A DNA stretch of 64,000 nt from Cohnella silvisoli (lineage in GTDB: Bacteria; Bacillota; Bacilli; Paenibacillales; Paenibacillaceae), in NCBI RefSeq assembly GCF_021190915.1, contig NZ_JAIOAP010000005.1, forward strand, positions 248,001 to 312,000. The letters are read 5' to 3'. Positions 16,746 to 24,802 of the stretch are shown here, one piece after another. Positions within the stretch are counted from its first letter, which is position 1. Each line of letters starts with the position of its first letter. The notes beneath the pieces are model-generated. The model was not told the origin of the DNA. It saw only the letters and a list, made by a program, of their open reading frames with translations, and made no database searches. The position numbers and the translations under genes were made by a program.

Positions 16746-17270
16746 TCATTCCCGGCAAACCATTAATAGGTTTCCATCGGGATCTTTGATTACGAACCAG
16801 TGATCGTGCTCGATGTCGGTCACCAAGGTCACGTTGTTTTCTTTAACATATTCATAAGAGGCTTGTAGGTCGCTCGTTAATAGCAAGAACGCCGGTGTCT
16901 TGATATTCGGCGCACCTCCGGGTTCTTTGCCTCCCCACATAGGCATCGTATCCAAAATAATTCCGGTTCCCTCCATCGGAAGCGGACAGAGATGCCCGTT
17001 CATGATCTGGCAATCAGAGGGTACCCCCAGCAATCGGCAGTACCATTCCCGAGCTTTCTCGATATCCCTCACTGGAACAAAAATGCTTCCGACTTTGTTT
17101 TTAATTGGACTACGGGTTAATTCCGATTTTACCTCTTCGTGATTATTCATATTTATCCCTCCGAATAAAGTTTTAACTGCTGTAGGTATGATTACCGGCT
17201 TATACCCGTCGATACCGCGAATCGTTTTCTGGCTAATCCCTTTCCGGCGCTTCTTTGCGTTTTCTGCCAT
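16746..17270 (-). CDS. VOC-family (glyoxalase/bleomycin-resistance fold) protein
   Basis: The vicinal-oxygen-chelate domain starts at about residue 55 (GSIFVPVRDIEKAREWYCRLLG) and ends with WFVIKDPDGNLLMVCRE. There is one VOC module, so it should dimerise. Members bind or degrade small hydrophobic molecules; the ligand is unknown. Two starts are plausible. The ATG at 17270 has GAGG upstream and lies 18 bases after the AraC gene. The ATG at 17150 has a better GGAGGG site and gives the usual short form. The extra 40 residues are basic and unlike VOC proteins. It is cotranscribed with the AraC/GyrI regulator. Confidence 0.85.
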   Translation of the reverse strand: MAENAKKRRKGISQKTIRGIDGYKPVIIPTAVKTLFGGINMNNHEEVKSELTRSPIKNKVGSIFVPVRDIEKAREWYCRLLGVPSDCQIMNGHLCPLPMEGTGIILDTMPMWGGKEPGGAPNIKTPAFLLLTSDLQASYEYVKENNVTLVTDIEHDHWFVIKDPDGNLLMVCRE

Positions 17271-17288
17271 TTCGATTCCTCGCTTCCT

Positions 17289-18644
17289 CTAATTCATTTT
17301 TCTAAGAACGGGGATATAACAAGTAACGCTTGCCGACCTTTCCACGTCCGCCCCATTGACTGACGAGTATTTTGCAAACCACTTTCTCTGATCGTCCGAT
17401 TGATATTCATCATTCTGAGAAAGCCATTCATATAGCATGTCGAGCACGCCAGTCATAACCCCGTAAGCGTCAGTCGTCATGTGTGCATATAGGCCTTCAT
17501 CCAACCAACTCATGCGCCCAATATCCTGATCGGCGATTCTATTGTCATTGTCCGCAACCGATATCGCCAGTTCATACCACGAATCGTGTCCCTCGGCTAT
17601 TCCATAGCTATTGGACATAAATAGAGTTCGGTTAAGGTCTCCCGCCAACCCGTTCTCCATCAGCCATATTGTCATTAGATCGTCCGCAGCCGATTGACAG
17701 TGCAGTCCAGTTGATCGGAAGGACAAGACGCGCTTAGATGGAAGCTCAGAAATCCCGATCGTTGTCTGCTCTTGCTTTCGTGTTACCGGTAACAATAGCT
17801 TGAGGCGGTTGACTTGGCCATGGTGATGCTGGAACTCTTCCACAAACGGATGGTTTCCAAGCTTGAAGTTGCTCCGCGGCAACCATTCGGCCAATAACCG
17901 GTTCCATGCCGCGATGATGGAATCGGTCGGTCCTGCCGGCACCTTACTCACCGCGTAAAGCCCGCCAGGAAGCGTGATGACAGCAACATTCGAATAGTCG
18001 ATAACAGAGCGATTCTCCAGCGGAGCCATCATTACATAGTGATGTAACTTGGAATTCTCGCTTGGCTCAGGATCGTCGTATCCCCATATCCGAGTCTTTT
18101 CCATCTGAAACCCAGCATTCATAAGCATCTCGTAAAATACTCGGAAAGCTTCTTCCTCTAAGCCTTCGCGCACAAGCGAGGCATGGTGATAGGCAATAAC
18201 CCGCATAGGCGAAACCCGTATAACCTTTACATCCGAAAACCGCAGGGACAGCTCCCGATCTTCCGCATATCCGACTCTTTCCAACAAACAAATTCGTTCG
18301 AAGCTGTAGTACACATCGGTCTTGCGATACATACCCGGTGTCATCCCGGTATTTTTCTTAAACACGGCCGCAAAGGTCCGATACGAATCAAACCCGCATT
18401 CCAAAGCGATATCCAGTATTGGACTATCAAGATGCCGTAGGCCGACTGCCGCTCGGTTGATTCGCCTTTTGCGAATGTATTCAACTAGGGGATGCCCGGT
18501 TAATGCGTAGAAAACTCGATACAAATTCGGCAATGACATATAAGCGGCTTCTGCAATCCGATCCAATTCCATACGTTCGCAGAGGTGGTCCTCCATATAA
18601 TCAATCGCATTCTGAACGGCTTTTATGGTTTCCATATTCACCAT
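17289..18644 (-). CDS. AraC-family regulator with two GyrI-like effector domains
   Basis: The protein has 451 residues. The AraC helix-turn-helix pair is N-terminal (about 5-110: LDRIAEAAYMSLPNLYRVFYALTG, then LDIALECGFDSYRTFAAVFKKNTGMTP). It is followed by two domains that look like GyrI-type effector-binding modules, at about 150-290 (RVIAYHHASL...PAGPTDSIIAAWNRLL) and 305-450. This HTH-first arrangement is that of Rob/SoxS-like multidrug regulators. A start at 18635 (METIK) has better spacing to the AAGGGAAG site. It leads a two-gene operon with the VOC gene. A small hydrophobic ligand is inferred from the GyrI fold. Confidence 0.88.
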   Translation of the reverse strand: MVNMETIKAVQNAIDYMEDHLCERMELDRIAEAAYMSLPNLYRVFYALTGHPLVEYIRKRRINRAAVGLRHLDSPILDIALECGFDSYRTFAAVFKKNTGMTPGMYRKTDVYYSFERICLLERVGYAEDRELSLRFSDVKVIRVSPMRVIAYHHASLVREGLEEEAFRVFYEMLMNAGFQMEKTRIWGYDDPEPSENSKLHHYVMMAPLENRSVIDYSNVAVITLPGGLYAVSKVPAGPTDSIIAAWNRLLAEWLPRSNFKLGNHPFVEEFQHHHGQVNRLKLLLPVTRKQEQTTIGISELPSKRVLSFRSTGLHCQSAADDLMTIWLMENGLAGDLNRTLFMSNSYGIAEGHDSWYELAISVADNDNRIADQDIGRMSWLDEGLYAHMTTDAYGVMTGVLDMLYEWLSQNDEYQSDDQRKWFAKYSSVNGADVERSASVTCYIPVLRKMN

Positions 18645-18736
18645 CTTCCCTTGTTGGGATTGTTTCTGGCTCTATCATAGCAAATAACATATGGACGATC
18701 GTGCCATTTTTTATCAAACATCATTCCCTTAGTAAA

Positions 18737-18779
18737 GAAAAAAAAAAGCATGAAGTCCTCTAGTGAGAGGTTTCCATGC
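18737..18779 (-). terminator. Terminator of the 18792 membrane-protein gene
   Basis: On the minus strand, arms starting GCATGGAAACCTCT and ending AGAGGACTTCATGC are followed by a run of ten T residues, a classic intrinsic terminator. Confidence 0.9.
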
Positions 18780-18791
18780 CTTTATAAATGA

Positions 18792-19340
18792 TTATGCCCT
18801 ATCTTTCTGCTGTCGGGGCCATAAAGTGTAACTAAAGCTATATAGGAAATCTATGGTCAGCACAATCGACCAACTTCGAATCATCTGCTGCAGCCCCTCC
18901 GTACGGCTATCCACGTTCACCATAATTATCATTCCGTACAGGATAGCACACCCGATTGCCCACGCGAGAAGGTGCTGAAACCAACCCCTTCGTTCATTTC
19001 GTGCATGCTCCTTGCCCTGTTTAACTTTTTTCTGCGGAGGAGGCCCATCGGCGAACCGATGCGCAAATCGGACGTCTGCCCACTTGATCATAGAATGACC
19101 GTATACGATCGACACTCCGATATAGACCGCCGCAAGACCGTGAGTAAAGCTTGCTTCGGTACCGCCTTTTAAATCGATCACAGTCACAATAAGGAGAATT
19201 AGGTCGACTACAGGGGTGCAGTAAAGCAGAAACGCCCCGGTCTTTTTTAGCTTTAAGATGTATCGGCACGCTAATCCTGCCAGTACGAATACCCAGAATG
19301 CGATCTCGCAACCAATAATAATTGCAGGAATCATCTTCAC
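18792..19340 (-). CDS. Integral membrane protein, unknown function
   Basis: This 182-residue protein has about five hydrophobic segments (near residues 5-25, 37-55, 68-85, 125-143 and 155-172). A basic cytoplasmic loop (PPPQKKVKQGKEHARNERRG) separates the third and fourth. I do not recognise a named family with certainty. It is transcribed divergently from the TetR regulator at 19428. The two share an 87-base spacer with a large dyad and overlapping promoters, so it is the likely target of that regulator. It ends at a strong terminator. Confidence 0.75.
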   Translation of the reverse strand: MKMIPAIIIGCEIAFWVFVLAGLACRYILKLKKTGAFLLYCTPVVDLILLIVTVIDLKGGTEASFTHGLAAVYIGVSIVYGHSMIKWADVRFAHRFADGPPPQKKVKQGKEHARNERRGWFQHLLAWAIGCAILYGMIIMVNVDSRTEGLQQMIRSWSIVLTIDFLYSFSYTLWPRQQKDRA

Positions 19341-19379
19341 TTCCTTTTTTAAGACAACTGTATTATAAAAGACATCTCC

Positions 19380-19423
19380 TTATTATAGCGCGATTGTATT
19401 AAAATACAACCGTGCTATAATAA
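19380..19423. promoter_or_regulatory. Dyad operator with divergent promoters
   Basis: Half-sites TTATAGCGCGATTGTATT and AATACAACCGTGCTATAA form a long palindrome (16 of 18 positions match). Each half contains a TATAAT -10 with upstream TTGTAT, facing opposite ways. The TATAAT for the TetR gene ends only 6 bases before its ATG, so its message is probably leaderless and repression should be tight and shared. Confidence 0.75.
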
Positions 19424-19427
19424 ATCC

Positions 19428-20033
19428 ATGCCTAAAATTGTGGATCACGATAAACGAAAAGAGAAAATTGCCGAAGCTACTTGGCGCATTATACGTCGGG
19501 ATGGGCTGGATGGCGTATCCGTACGCGGTATTGCGGATGAGATGGGAATATCTCTCGGATCACTGCGGCATTACTTTCAATCGCAAGACGAGCTTCTTGC
19601 TTATGCAATGAGGCTTATATCTCGACGGGCAAAAACACGTATAGAAAATCTTCCTTTTACCGGGGAAGCCCGCCACGATATAGAGATGGTTATCGCGGAG
19701 CTTGCACCGCTTGATGAGGAACGGCTCGCGGAAGCCCAAGTTTGGTTGGCATTCGCGGGGAAGGCCATTTCCGATTCTAAGATCCGCGCTTTGAGCCGCG
19801 AGGTTCACGAGGAGCTTTATGCGGGGTTTCGCAGCATGATCGAGCTTCTTATTTCCCAGAAACTGACCATCGACGGGATTGACGCCGAGCATGAGACTAG
19901 GAGGCTCCATGGACTAGTCGACGGTCTAGTCGTGCATTACACAACTTTCCCAGAAACCTTAAACAAAGACGAACTCATGAGCACCGTCTCTTACCACCTG
20001 AACCAAATACTTATAAATCCTAAAGAGAAATAG
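19428..20033 (+). CDS. TetR-family regulator, probably leaderless
   Basis: The protein has 201 residues. The HTH domain (about 12-58) reads IAEATWRIIRRDGLDGVSVRGIADEMGISLGSLRHYFQSQDELL. The C-terminal domain resembles the BetI/TetR_C_6 type (RARE-like helices, then LHGLVDGLVVH). The ATG lies 6 bases after a TATAAT and has no ribosome site, so translation from a leaderless message is likely. It is divergent from the membrane protein at 18792 across a large palindrome. No later start would keep the HTH intact. Confidence 0.9.
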   Translation: MPKIVDHDKRKEKIAEATWRIIRRDGLDGVSVRGIADEMGISLGSLRHYFQSQDELLAYAMRLISRRAKTRIENLPFTGEARHDIEMVIAELAPLDEERLAEAQVWLAFAGKAISDSKIRALSREVHEELYAGFRSMIELLISQKLTIDGIDAEHETRRLHGLVDGLVVHYTTFPETLNKDELMSTVSYHLNQILINPKEK

Positions 20034-20089
20034 CAGTCCGATAATTTGAAAAAACCAAACAGCAAGTTGCCAACGGCATCAGACCTTTA

Positions 20090-20138
20090 ATTCGAATATA
20101 TTCGAATAATTGAAAAACAGCACGCACTTTGGTACAAT
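20090..20138 (+). promoter_or_regulatory. ArsR-type operator and promoter
   Basis: The perfect 18-base palindrome ATTCGAATATATTCGAAT (20090-20107) sits just before TTGAAA (20110-20115), which has TACAAT (20133-20138) 17 bases downstream. This is the usual geometry for an autoregulated ArsR-family gene. Confidence 0.8.
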
Positions 20139-20176
20139 TCATCTATCGATATTATTTTTTAGGCAGGTGAACGATC

Positions 20177-20494
20177 TTGAGAATGCTTTATCAACCCGAT
20201 GTTAATGAAATCAATCTGTCCACCGTTTTTTATGCGCTTAGCGATCAGATAAGGCTCGATATCATCAAGACATTAGCCGAAATCGGAGAACAATCGTGCG
20301 GCGCTCTAGAAATCAACGTTCCCAATTCGACCCTCTCCCATCACTACAAGGTGCTTAGAGAATCCGGGGTAACTCACACAAGAATAGAGGGAACTCAACG
20401 GTTTATATCTCTTCGGCATAATGATTTGAATACGCGTTTTCCTGGTCTGCTGTCGGCTATTCTGCAGGGATTGGAACCTGGAAAATCATCTTGA
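20177..20494 (+). CDS. ArsR-family winged-helix regulator
   Basis: The protein has 105 residues. The winged helix includes VFYALSDQIRLDIIKTLAE, NVPNSTLSHHYKVLRESGV (recognition helix) and a wing ending GTQRFISLR. There is no CxC-type metal motif, so a non-metal ligand or redox signal is more likely. I chose the TTG at 20177, with AGGTGA 6 bases upstream; the ATG two codons later is an alternative. A perfect palindrome in the promoter supports autoregulation. Its 3' end overlaps the convergent double-VOC gene by 9 bases. Confidence 0.88.
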   Translation: MRMLYQPDVNEINLSTVFYALSDQIRLDIIKTLAEIGEQSCGALEINVPNSTLSHHYKVLRESGVTHTRIEGTQRFISLRHNDLNTRFPGLLSAILQGLEPGKSS

Positions 20495-21256
20495 AACCTT
20501 CTCGCATACCATCAGTGCATTCCCATCCGGGTCGTGGAACAAGAAGAAACGGACGCCAAGCCGTGACTCGATCCCTTTGTCTGCAACTGCACCTTTGGAG
20601 CGGACATGGTCCAATGCGGCAGTAAGATCGGGCGTGTCGATAATCGCAATCGGATTCACTCGCATATCCAGCTGGAGTTGCTCGTAGAACTTTCTTGGCG
20701 ACTGGCTGAGACGGTTGTCGTCTATAAGCAAGTGCGCGCCTCTGTCCATCCGAATGTACGGAAGCTCACCGAACTTCACGTCCGGTTCCGTGCTTCTCCC
20801 GACGAATGCCTCATACCAGCCAATCGTATCCTGCAAGTTATCGGCATGGATAAAGATTCGGCTCATCCCGCCAAGCAGCGAATGTGCCGGCTTCGCTTTC
20901 GGTAAATCCAGATCGCGATTGGTCTGGCAGATCATGTGGGAGTTAACATGGAAGACAGAGACAAATTCATCTCGGAAAACGTCCGTCACGGTCTCATGCG
21001 GATGTTCTTCACAGAAAGCATGCGATGCATCAATATCATCTGAGCCGAACATGATCATAGGTGGAGAACCCCATGTATTACTGTCCAGAATAATCTGCGT
21101 ACCCTCCAGGTTGAAAATATAAATGCCGTGATCCTCTTGACCGGGTTGAGGAGCAATCTGTCGTCCAAGCAAATCCGCATACCATTCCGTGGAGCGCTTC
21201 AAGTCTTTTACCGGAACGAAAACCGCCGGTATGAAAGGCAAAATCGGGTGTGACAT
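20486..21256 (-). CDS. Two-domain VOC-family protein
   Basis: This 256-residue protein has two vicinal-oxygen-chelate modules. The first begins IPAVFVPVKDLKRSTEWYADLLG (about 8-120). The second begins MSRIFIHADNLQDTIGWYEAFVG (about 130-255) and ends FFLFHDPDGNALMVCEKV. The start at 21256 has GAGGAGG at good spacing; the frame remains open upstream only as a shadow of the sigma-factor gene. Such tandem VOC proteins form the active pocket within one chain. The ligand is unknown. It converges on the ArsR gene, one of three VOC genes in the window that lie beside a regulator. Confidence 0.88.
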   Translation of the reverse strand: MSHPILPFIPAVFVPVKDLKRSTEWYADLLGRQIAPQPGQEDHGIYIFNLEGTQIILDSNTWGSPPMIMFGSDDIDASHAFCEEHPHETVTDVFRDEFVSVFHVNSHMICQTNRDLDLPKAKPAHSLLGGMSRIFIHADNLQDTIGWYEAFVGRSTEPDVKFGELPYIRMDRGAHLLIDDNRLSQSPRKFYEQLQLDMRVNPIAIIDTPDLTAALDHVRSKGAVADKGIESRLGVRFFLFHDPDGNALMVCEKVSR

Positions 21257-21317
21257 TTTTCTTTTCCTCCTCATAATGAGATTCGTATCTATAGACACAA
21301 TGTAACCGAAATTTCTA

Positions 21318-22874
21318 TCAAGGACGTTTGTTAATCGATTCAATAATGGATATACCCTCCGCCTCGGCATTCCAAGCCGCCTGCAAACCTTCACGTATTT
21401 TGGCAAATCGATTCGCATGGCTGCCGCCGTAACCGAAAGGAAAACTCGGGTAAAGACGAGTGAACGATTCACCGACTTTTCCGTAACACTCCGCCGCCGC
21501 AATGAGCTGCCGCTTGTGATCGGCGCCGCTGCTCTTATCAGACAGCTCATGCAAATAGTTCGCTGCTTGATGCCGCGCCTCGGCCAGAATAGCGACTTGA
21601 TAGGCATGTCCATGCAAATCAAGCGTGCCATTGTCCACCGCTTCCAGCCAAAGCCGATAGCCATCAAGACCAAATGCGAACCCCTCCAACGGAGGTTCCT
21701 TTCCCCTGGCGTGATCTACTATGGATCGAAGCGATTCGTCAGTGGACTGGGGAGAAGCTACCCGTTCTCGTATACCCAAGATGAATGTCGGCTGATTTTC
21801 TCCGGTGCGACCCAATTGGTCATACCGATAGGTTCGTTCCGCACGATTATACCCAAGGTACCTGATTTCCTGCGCCTCATCGTCATACCCGTATACGAAA
21901 CCGAATTCGTTCATCTGCATATTCCGAATGATTGCCGGGATACCTCGTTCAACGGATTCATGAATGACGGATAAAATATGTACTTGCTGTTCCGGTGTTA
22001 TTGCGCTTCGTTGGGGCCGTCCGAAACAGGTGCCGCCGATTCCCAATCGCTCGAAAGTCCGGTAAGCCGTGTAGCTCCAGTCGAACGTTGAAATCCCTTG
22101 CCATTGACAGCCTGTTGCCACATTCAACCGGAAAGCTTCTCCCGATATCCCCATCAAATCCGTATAGGAGCAGTTCTGCTCCCCGGCTGAGCGAAGCGCT
22201 TCACCGACCAGAACGGAGATGAAGGCGTACGGATGGGAATAGACCGGCGGTTTCAGCAACCGGGCAACAGTCTGCCCTCCCCTTCGCCGATCTTGCAAAT
22301 ACCGTTCGATTTCATTGCGAAACCTCTCGTCATTCGCTTTAACCCGAGCCCGGGAGAGAATATTGTAGACATTGCTTTTATTTATGCCGAAGCGGACGGC
22401 CAATTCCTCCGGAGTCGCTTCGTCATACGCGCTTGCGCTTAAAACCTCGCGAGCTTGTCTCGAAAGCGGGTAAAGTGAACTGCGAATAAGATCTTCGCCG
22501 TCTTCCCGCTCCTCCCAAGCATCCGCTTCCGACTTATCGGTACCAGCCTGTCCCAGCCATTCCGTCTCCGTTATTTCTTCCGTAACGAACTCGCTGCTGC
22601 GGGATGCACCGCGTATCGAATTGATGGATAGTCTGCGCACCATCAGCCGAAACCACGCGGCGAATTTCCGGTCGTCCTGCAGATCGTGTATCTTTTCCTT
22701 CATTCTAATGAAAGCTTCCTGAACGACATCCTCTGCTAAATAGGCATCGCGAACGATGGCTCGCGCCCAAGACAGGGCAGCCAAGCGATATCGGTTAACT
22801 AAAATTTCATATGCATCCGGGTCTCCCTGCCTGACTCGCCATACAAGATCGGCCATTTCGCTATTGTCTCCCAC
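21318..22874 (-). CDS. ECF sigma factor with a long C39/BtrH-like C-terminal domain
   Basis: The start is the GTG at 22874, with AGGAGG six bases upstream, giving 518 residues. The frame is open 60 codons further, but without a good site. Residues 1-180 form an ECF sigma factor: region 2 (LVWRVRQGDPDAYEILVNRY, AEDVVQEAFIRM) and region 4 (LSRQAREVLSASAYDEATPEELAVRFGINKSNVYNILSRAR). Residues 200-518 resemble a papain/C39-type domain: EQNCSYTDLMGISGEAFRLNV, then GIPAIIRNM and GFVYGYDDE, then a helical C-terminal part. The same plan is seen in the proteins at 32896 and 51450. The fusion could tie promoter choice to sensing or proteolysis. That role is inference. Confidence 0.85.
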   Translation of the reverse strand: MGDNSEMADLVWRVRQGDPDAYEILVNRYRLAALSWARAIVRDAYLAEDVVQEAFIRMKEKIHDLQDDRKFAAWFRLMVRRLSINSIRGASRSSEFVTEEITETEWLGQAGTDKSEADAWEEREDGEDLIRSSLYPLSRQAREVLSASAYDEATPEELAVRFGINKSNVYNILSRARVKANDERFRNEIERYLQDRRRGGQTVARLLKPPVYSHPYAFISVLVGEALRSAGEQNCSYTDLMGISGEAFRLNVATGCQWQGISTFDWSYTAYRTFERLGIGGTCFGRPQRSAITPEQQVHILSVIHESVERGIPAIIRNMQMNEFGFVYGYDDEAQEIRYLGYNRAERTYRYDQLGRTGENQPTFILGIRERVASPQSTDESLRSIVDHARGKEPPLEGFAFGLDGYRLWLEAVDNGTLDLHGHAYQVAILAEARHQAANYLHELSDKSSGADHKRQLIAAAECYGKVGESFTRLYPSFPFGYGGSHANRFAKIREGLQAAWNAEAEGISIIESINKRP

Positions 22875-22995
22875 TTGCAGCCTCCTGTAGATGATATTCG
22901 AAATATGTAGGGTACTTTCTAATTCTACTGTTCTGCCCAATTTCGGACAAGGATTATCGATTATTAGCTGACGTAGATTGATTTCACCAAAATAC

Positions 22996-23031
22996 GCCAA
23001 GAAGACCACATCATCAGTGGCCTGTCTTGGC
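22996..23031 (-). terminator. Terminator after the SDR gene
   Basis: Arms GCCAAGA and TCTTGGC enclose an inner CAC/GTG stem. On the minus strand the hairpin is followed by a short T-rich stretch. Confidence 0.6.
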
Positions 23032-23050
23032 ATATTTGTCATGCGTATTC

Positions 23051-23794
23051 TCAAATAAAGCCCCCGTTAACGCGAATGGTTTGACCGGTAACCCACTGCG
23101 ATTCCGAACCAGCTAGGAACAGTACGACGTTCGAAATATCATCAGGTTCACCTAGGCGTCCAAATGAATTCTTATTCCCGATGGCTTTTATTTGCTCCTC
23201 GGACTTCCCGGCCGTAAAGAGCTCCGTGTTAACAGGTCCCGGTGCAACGGCATTAATCGTGATCCCTTTCGGTCCGAGCTCTTTGGCTAGCTGACGGGTA
23301 ATCTGTTCCACGGCTCCTTTCGTTCCCGCATATGCGCTGTAAGTCGGGAACATCTGACCGTTTACCGAAGTCGAGAAGTTGATGATGCGACCGTTCTCGC
23401 TCATATGCTTTGCCGCTTGTTGGATGGCAAAGTAAGTCCCCTTCACATTAATAGCGAACTGCTTGTCGAAATCTTCTTCCGTCATTGCCCCGATCGGCTT
23501 CGTGATCATGATGCCAGCGTTATTAACGAGAATGTCAACTTGTCCGAATGCCTCCAGCGTCTTCTGGAACAGCATCTCCACTTCCTCCACTTTGCTGATG
23601 TCTGCTTGAATCGCCAGCGCCTCACCGCCCTGCTGCTTGATTCCTTTCACGACTTCCTCTGCTTTGTCCGGGCTGCTCGCGTAATTAACGATGACCTTCG
23701 CTCCACTACGTGCCAAATCCTCGGCAATTTCTCGCCCTATGCCTCTCGATGCACCAGTCACTAAAGCCACTTTACCCGCTAATTTGTTTCCCAT
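23051..23794 (-). CDS. Short-chain dehydrogenase/reductase (SDR)
   Basis: This 247-residue classical SDR has the NAD(P)-binding TGASRGIGREIA (residues 14-25), VDILVNNAG, the catalytic Ser in NFSTS, and YAGTK (catalytic Tyr and Lys), with GRLGEPDDISNVVLFLAG near the end. It resembles FabG and glucose-dehydrogenase-type enzymes, but the substrate is unknown. A promoter (TTGACA, 18 bases, TATAAT) lies about 175 bases upstream. The next gene upstream is a TetR regulator in the same direction (24123), probably its controller. Confidence 0.92.
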   Translation of the reverse strand: MGNKLAGKVALVTGASRGIGREIAEDLARSGAKVIVNYASSPDKAEEVVKGIKQQGGEALAIQADISKVEEVEMLFQKTLEAFGQVDILVNNAGIMITKPIGAMTEEDFDKQFAINVKGTYFAIQQAAKHMSENGRIINFSTSVNGQMFPTYSAYAGTKGAVEQITRQLAKELGPKGITINAVAPGPVNTELFTAGKSEEQIKAIGNKNSFGRLGEPDDISNVVLFLAGSESQWVTGQTIRVNGGFI

Positions 23795-23966
23795 TGTTTA
23801 TTCCTCCTATGAGCTTTTATAAGTAAATGGTTATTGGAAAATAATAAGCTTAAGCTGAAAACGTCGGTTGCAGTGACGGCAACGGCATGCGGGTCAGCTT
23901 CCGGAGGTGTGAGTGCGCTTAAACCCTCCTTTCATTTCAACAACATCTCCTCTCTTTGATGATTTG

Positions 23967-23996
23967 ATTATATTCCGAACATAAAACAAATGTCAA
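23967..23996 (-). promoter_or_regulatory. Sigma-A-type promoter for the SDR gene
   Basis: On the minus strand TTGACA (23991-23996) and TATAAT (23967-23972) are 18 bases apart. The nearby TTTTGTCATTT motif recurs before the TetR gene as AATGACAATATCACTATTTTGT-like sequence and may be a shared operator. Confidence 0.6.
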
Positions 23997-24067
23997 CTAA
24001 CAGAATCATTATTTTGTCATTTATTTTTGGTTGCAGGTTAAAATATTATAAACTCCCCTTAAAATAT

Positions 24068-24101
24068 TAAACCCCTCTGATCTTATTGATCAGAAGGGTT
24101 T
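24068..24101 (-). terminator. Terminator after the TetR gene at 24123
   Basis: The inverted repeat AACCCTTCTGATC/GATCAGAGGGGTT, read on the minus strand, is followed by a T-rich stretch and lies 22 bases after the stop. Confidence 0.8.
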
Positions 24102-24122
24102 ACAAGATTGGCTTAGTATTCA

Positions 24123-24719
24123 TCACTTAGACGCAGCGATTCCTGAGAGAATCAGGTTCCATACGGCAGCAAATTCCTCATCCGTTTTCTCTGCTACCCA
24201 TTCTTTGGCATGCGCGGGATGATGGAAACGCGAGGTAGCGATGAAAATAGCTTTTGCAATGACCTCAGATTGTCCGGGCTTGAATTCACCGGATTGAATT
24301 CCTTCATCGATAATCCTTGCGATCTGAAGGATTAGCCGGTGTACATGCAACTGGATCATCTCAACCGCGTCTAAAGTGACTGCGGCATACATCGCAAACA
24401 TCTCAGAATCGTCGGCAGCGTAAGTTCGCTTGCTGCTGATCAAAGCCTCCAACCACTTACGTAAACGCTCGGAGGAACTACCCCCGGATTGAAGGACAAT
24501 CGCCTCTAAAGGATCGGCGATGCTTCGATGCAGCCATCGTTCGGTTACCGCTTCTCGCAAAGAGGCTTTACTCGCAAAATGCCGATAAAGCGTACCGTGG
24601 CTCACTTGAAGCACTTTAGCTACGTCCACAACGGAAGTCTTCTCCGGTCCGTAACGCCTAAGCACCATTTCTGCGGCATCTAATATATTTTCCTTATTCA
24701 AGGGAAGTTCATTTGTCAT
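24123..24719 (-). CDS. TetR/AcrR-family regulator
   Basis: The protein has 198 residues. The HTH domain (about 9-56) reads ILDAAEMVLRRYGPEKTSVVDVAKVLQVSHGTLYRHFASKASL. The C-terminal domain contains SDEMFAMY-like helices and ends FAAVWNLILSGI, as in AcrR-type repressors of YcdC or YbjK flavour. The start has AAGGAGAG. It lies upstream of the SDR gene, separated by a terminator and an independent promoter, so it probably controls that gene in trans and itself through its AT-rich upstream region. Confidence 0.9.
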   Translation of the reverse strand: MTNELPLNKENILDAAEMVLRRYGPEKTSVVDVAKVLQVSHGTLYRHFASKASLREAVTERWLHRSIADPLEAIVLQSGGSSSERLRKWLEALISSKRTYAADDSEMFAMYAAVTLDAVEMIQLHVHRLILQIARIIDEGIQSGEFKPGQSEVIAKAIFIATSRFHHPAHAKEWVAEKTDEEFAAVWNLILSGIAASK

Positions 24720-24802
24720 ATGGGCAGTACTCTCCTTTCGGTGAGTTCATCATATCAAAACATAATTAAAATGACAATATCACTATTTTGTAATATGTTA
24801 TT

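Noticed and set aside
21257-21673. Upstream extension of the double-VOC gene to 395 residues
   Set aside because: The extension is a shadow of the sigma-factor gene. A strong GAGGAGG site and family length support the start at 21256.
22875-23054. Longer start of the ECF sigma/C39 gene
   Set aside because: The 60 extra residues overlap a terminator region and lack a ribosome site, while the GTG at 22874 has AGGAGG.
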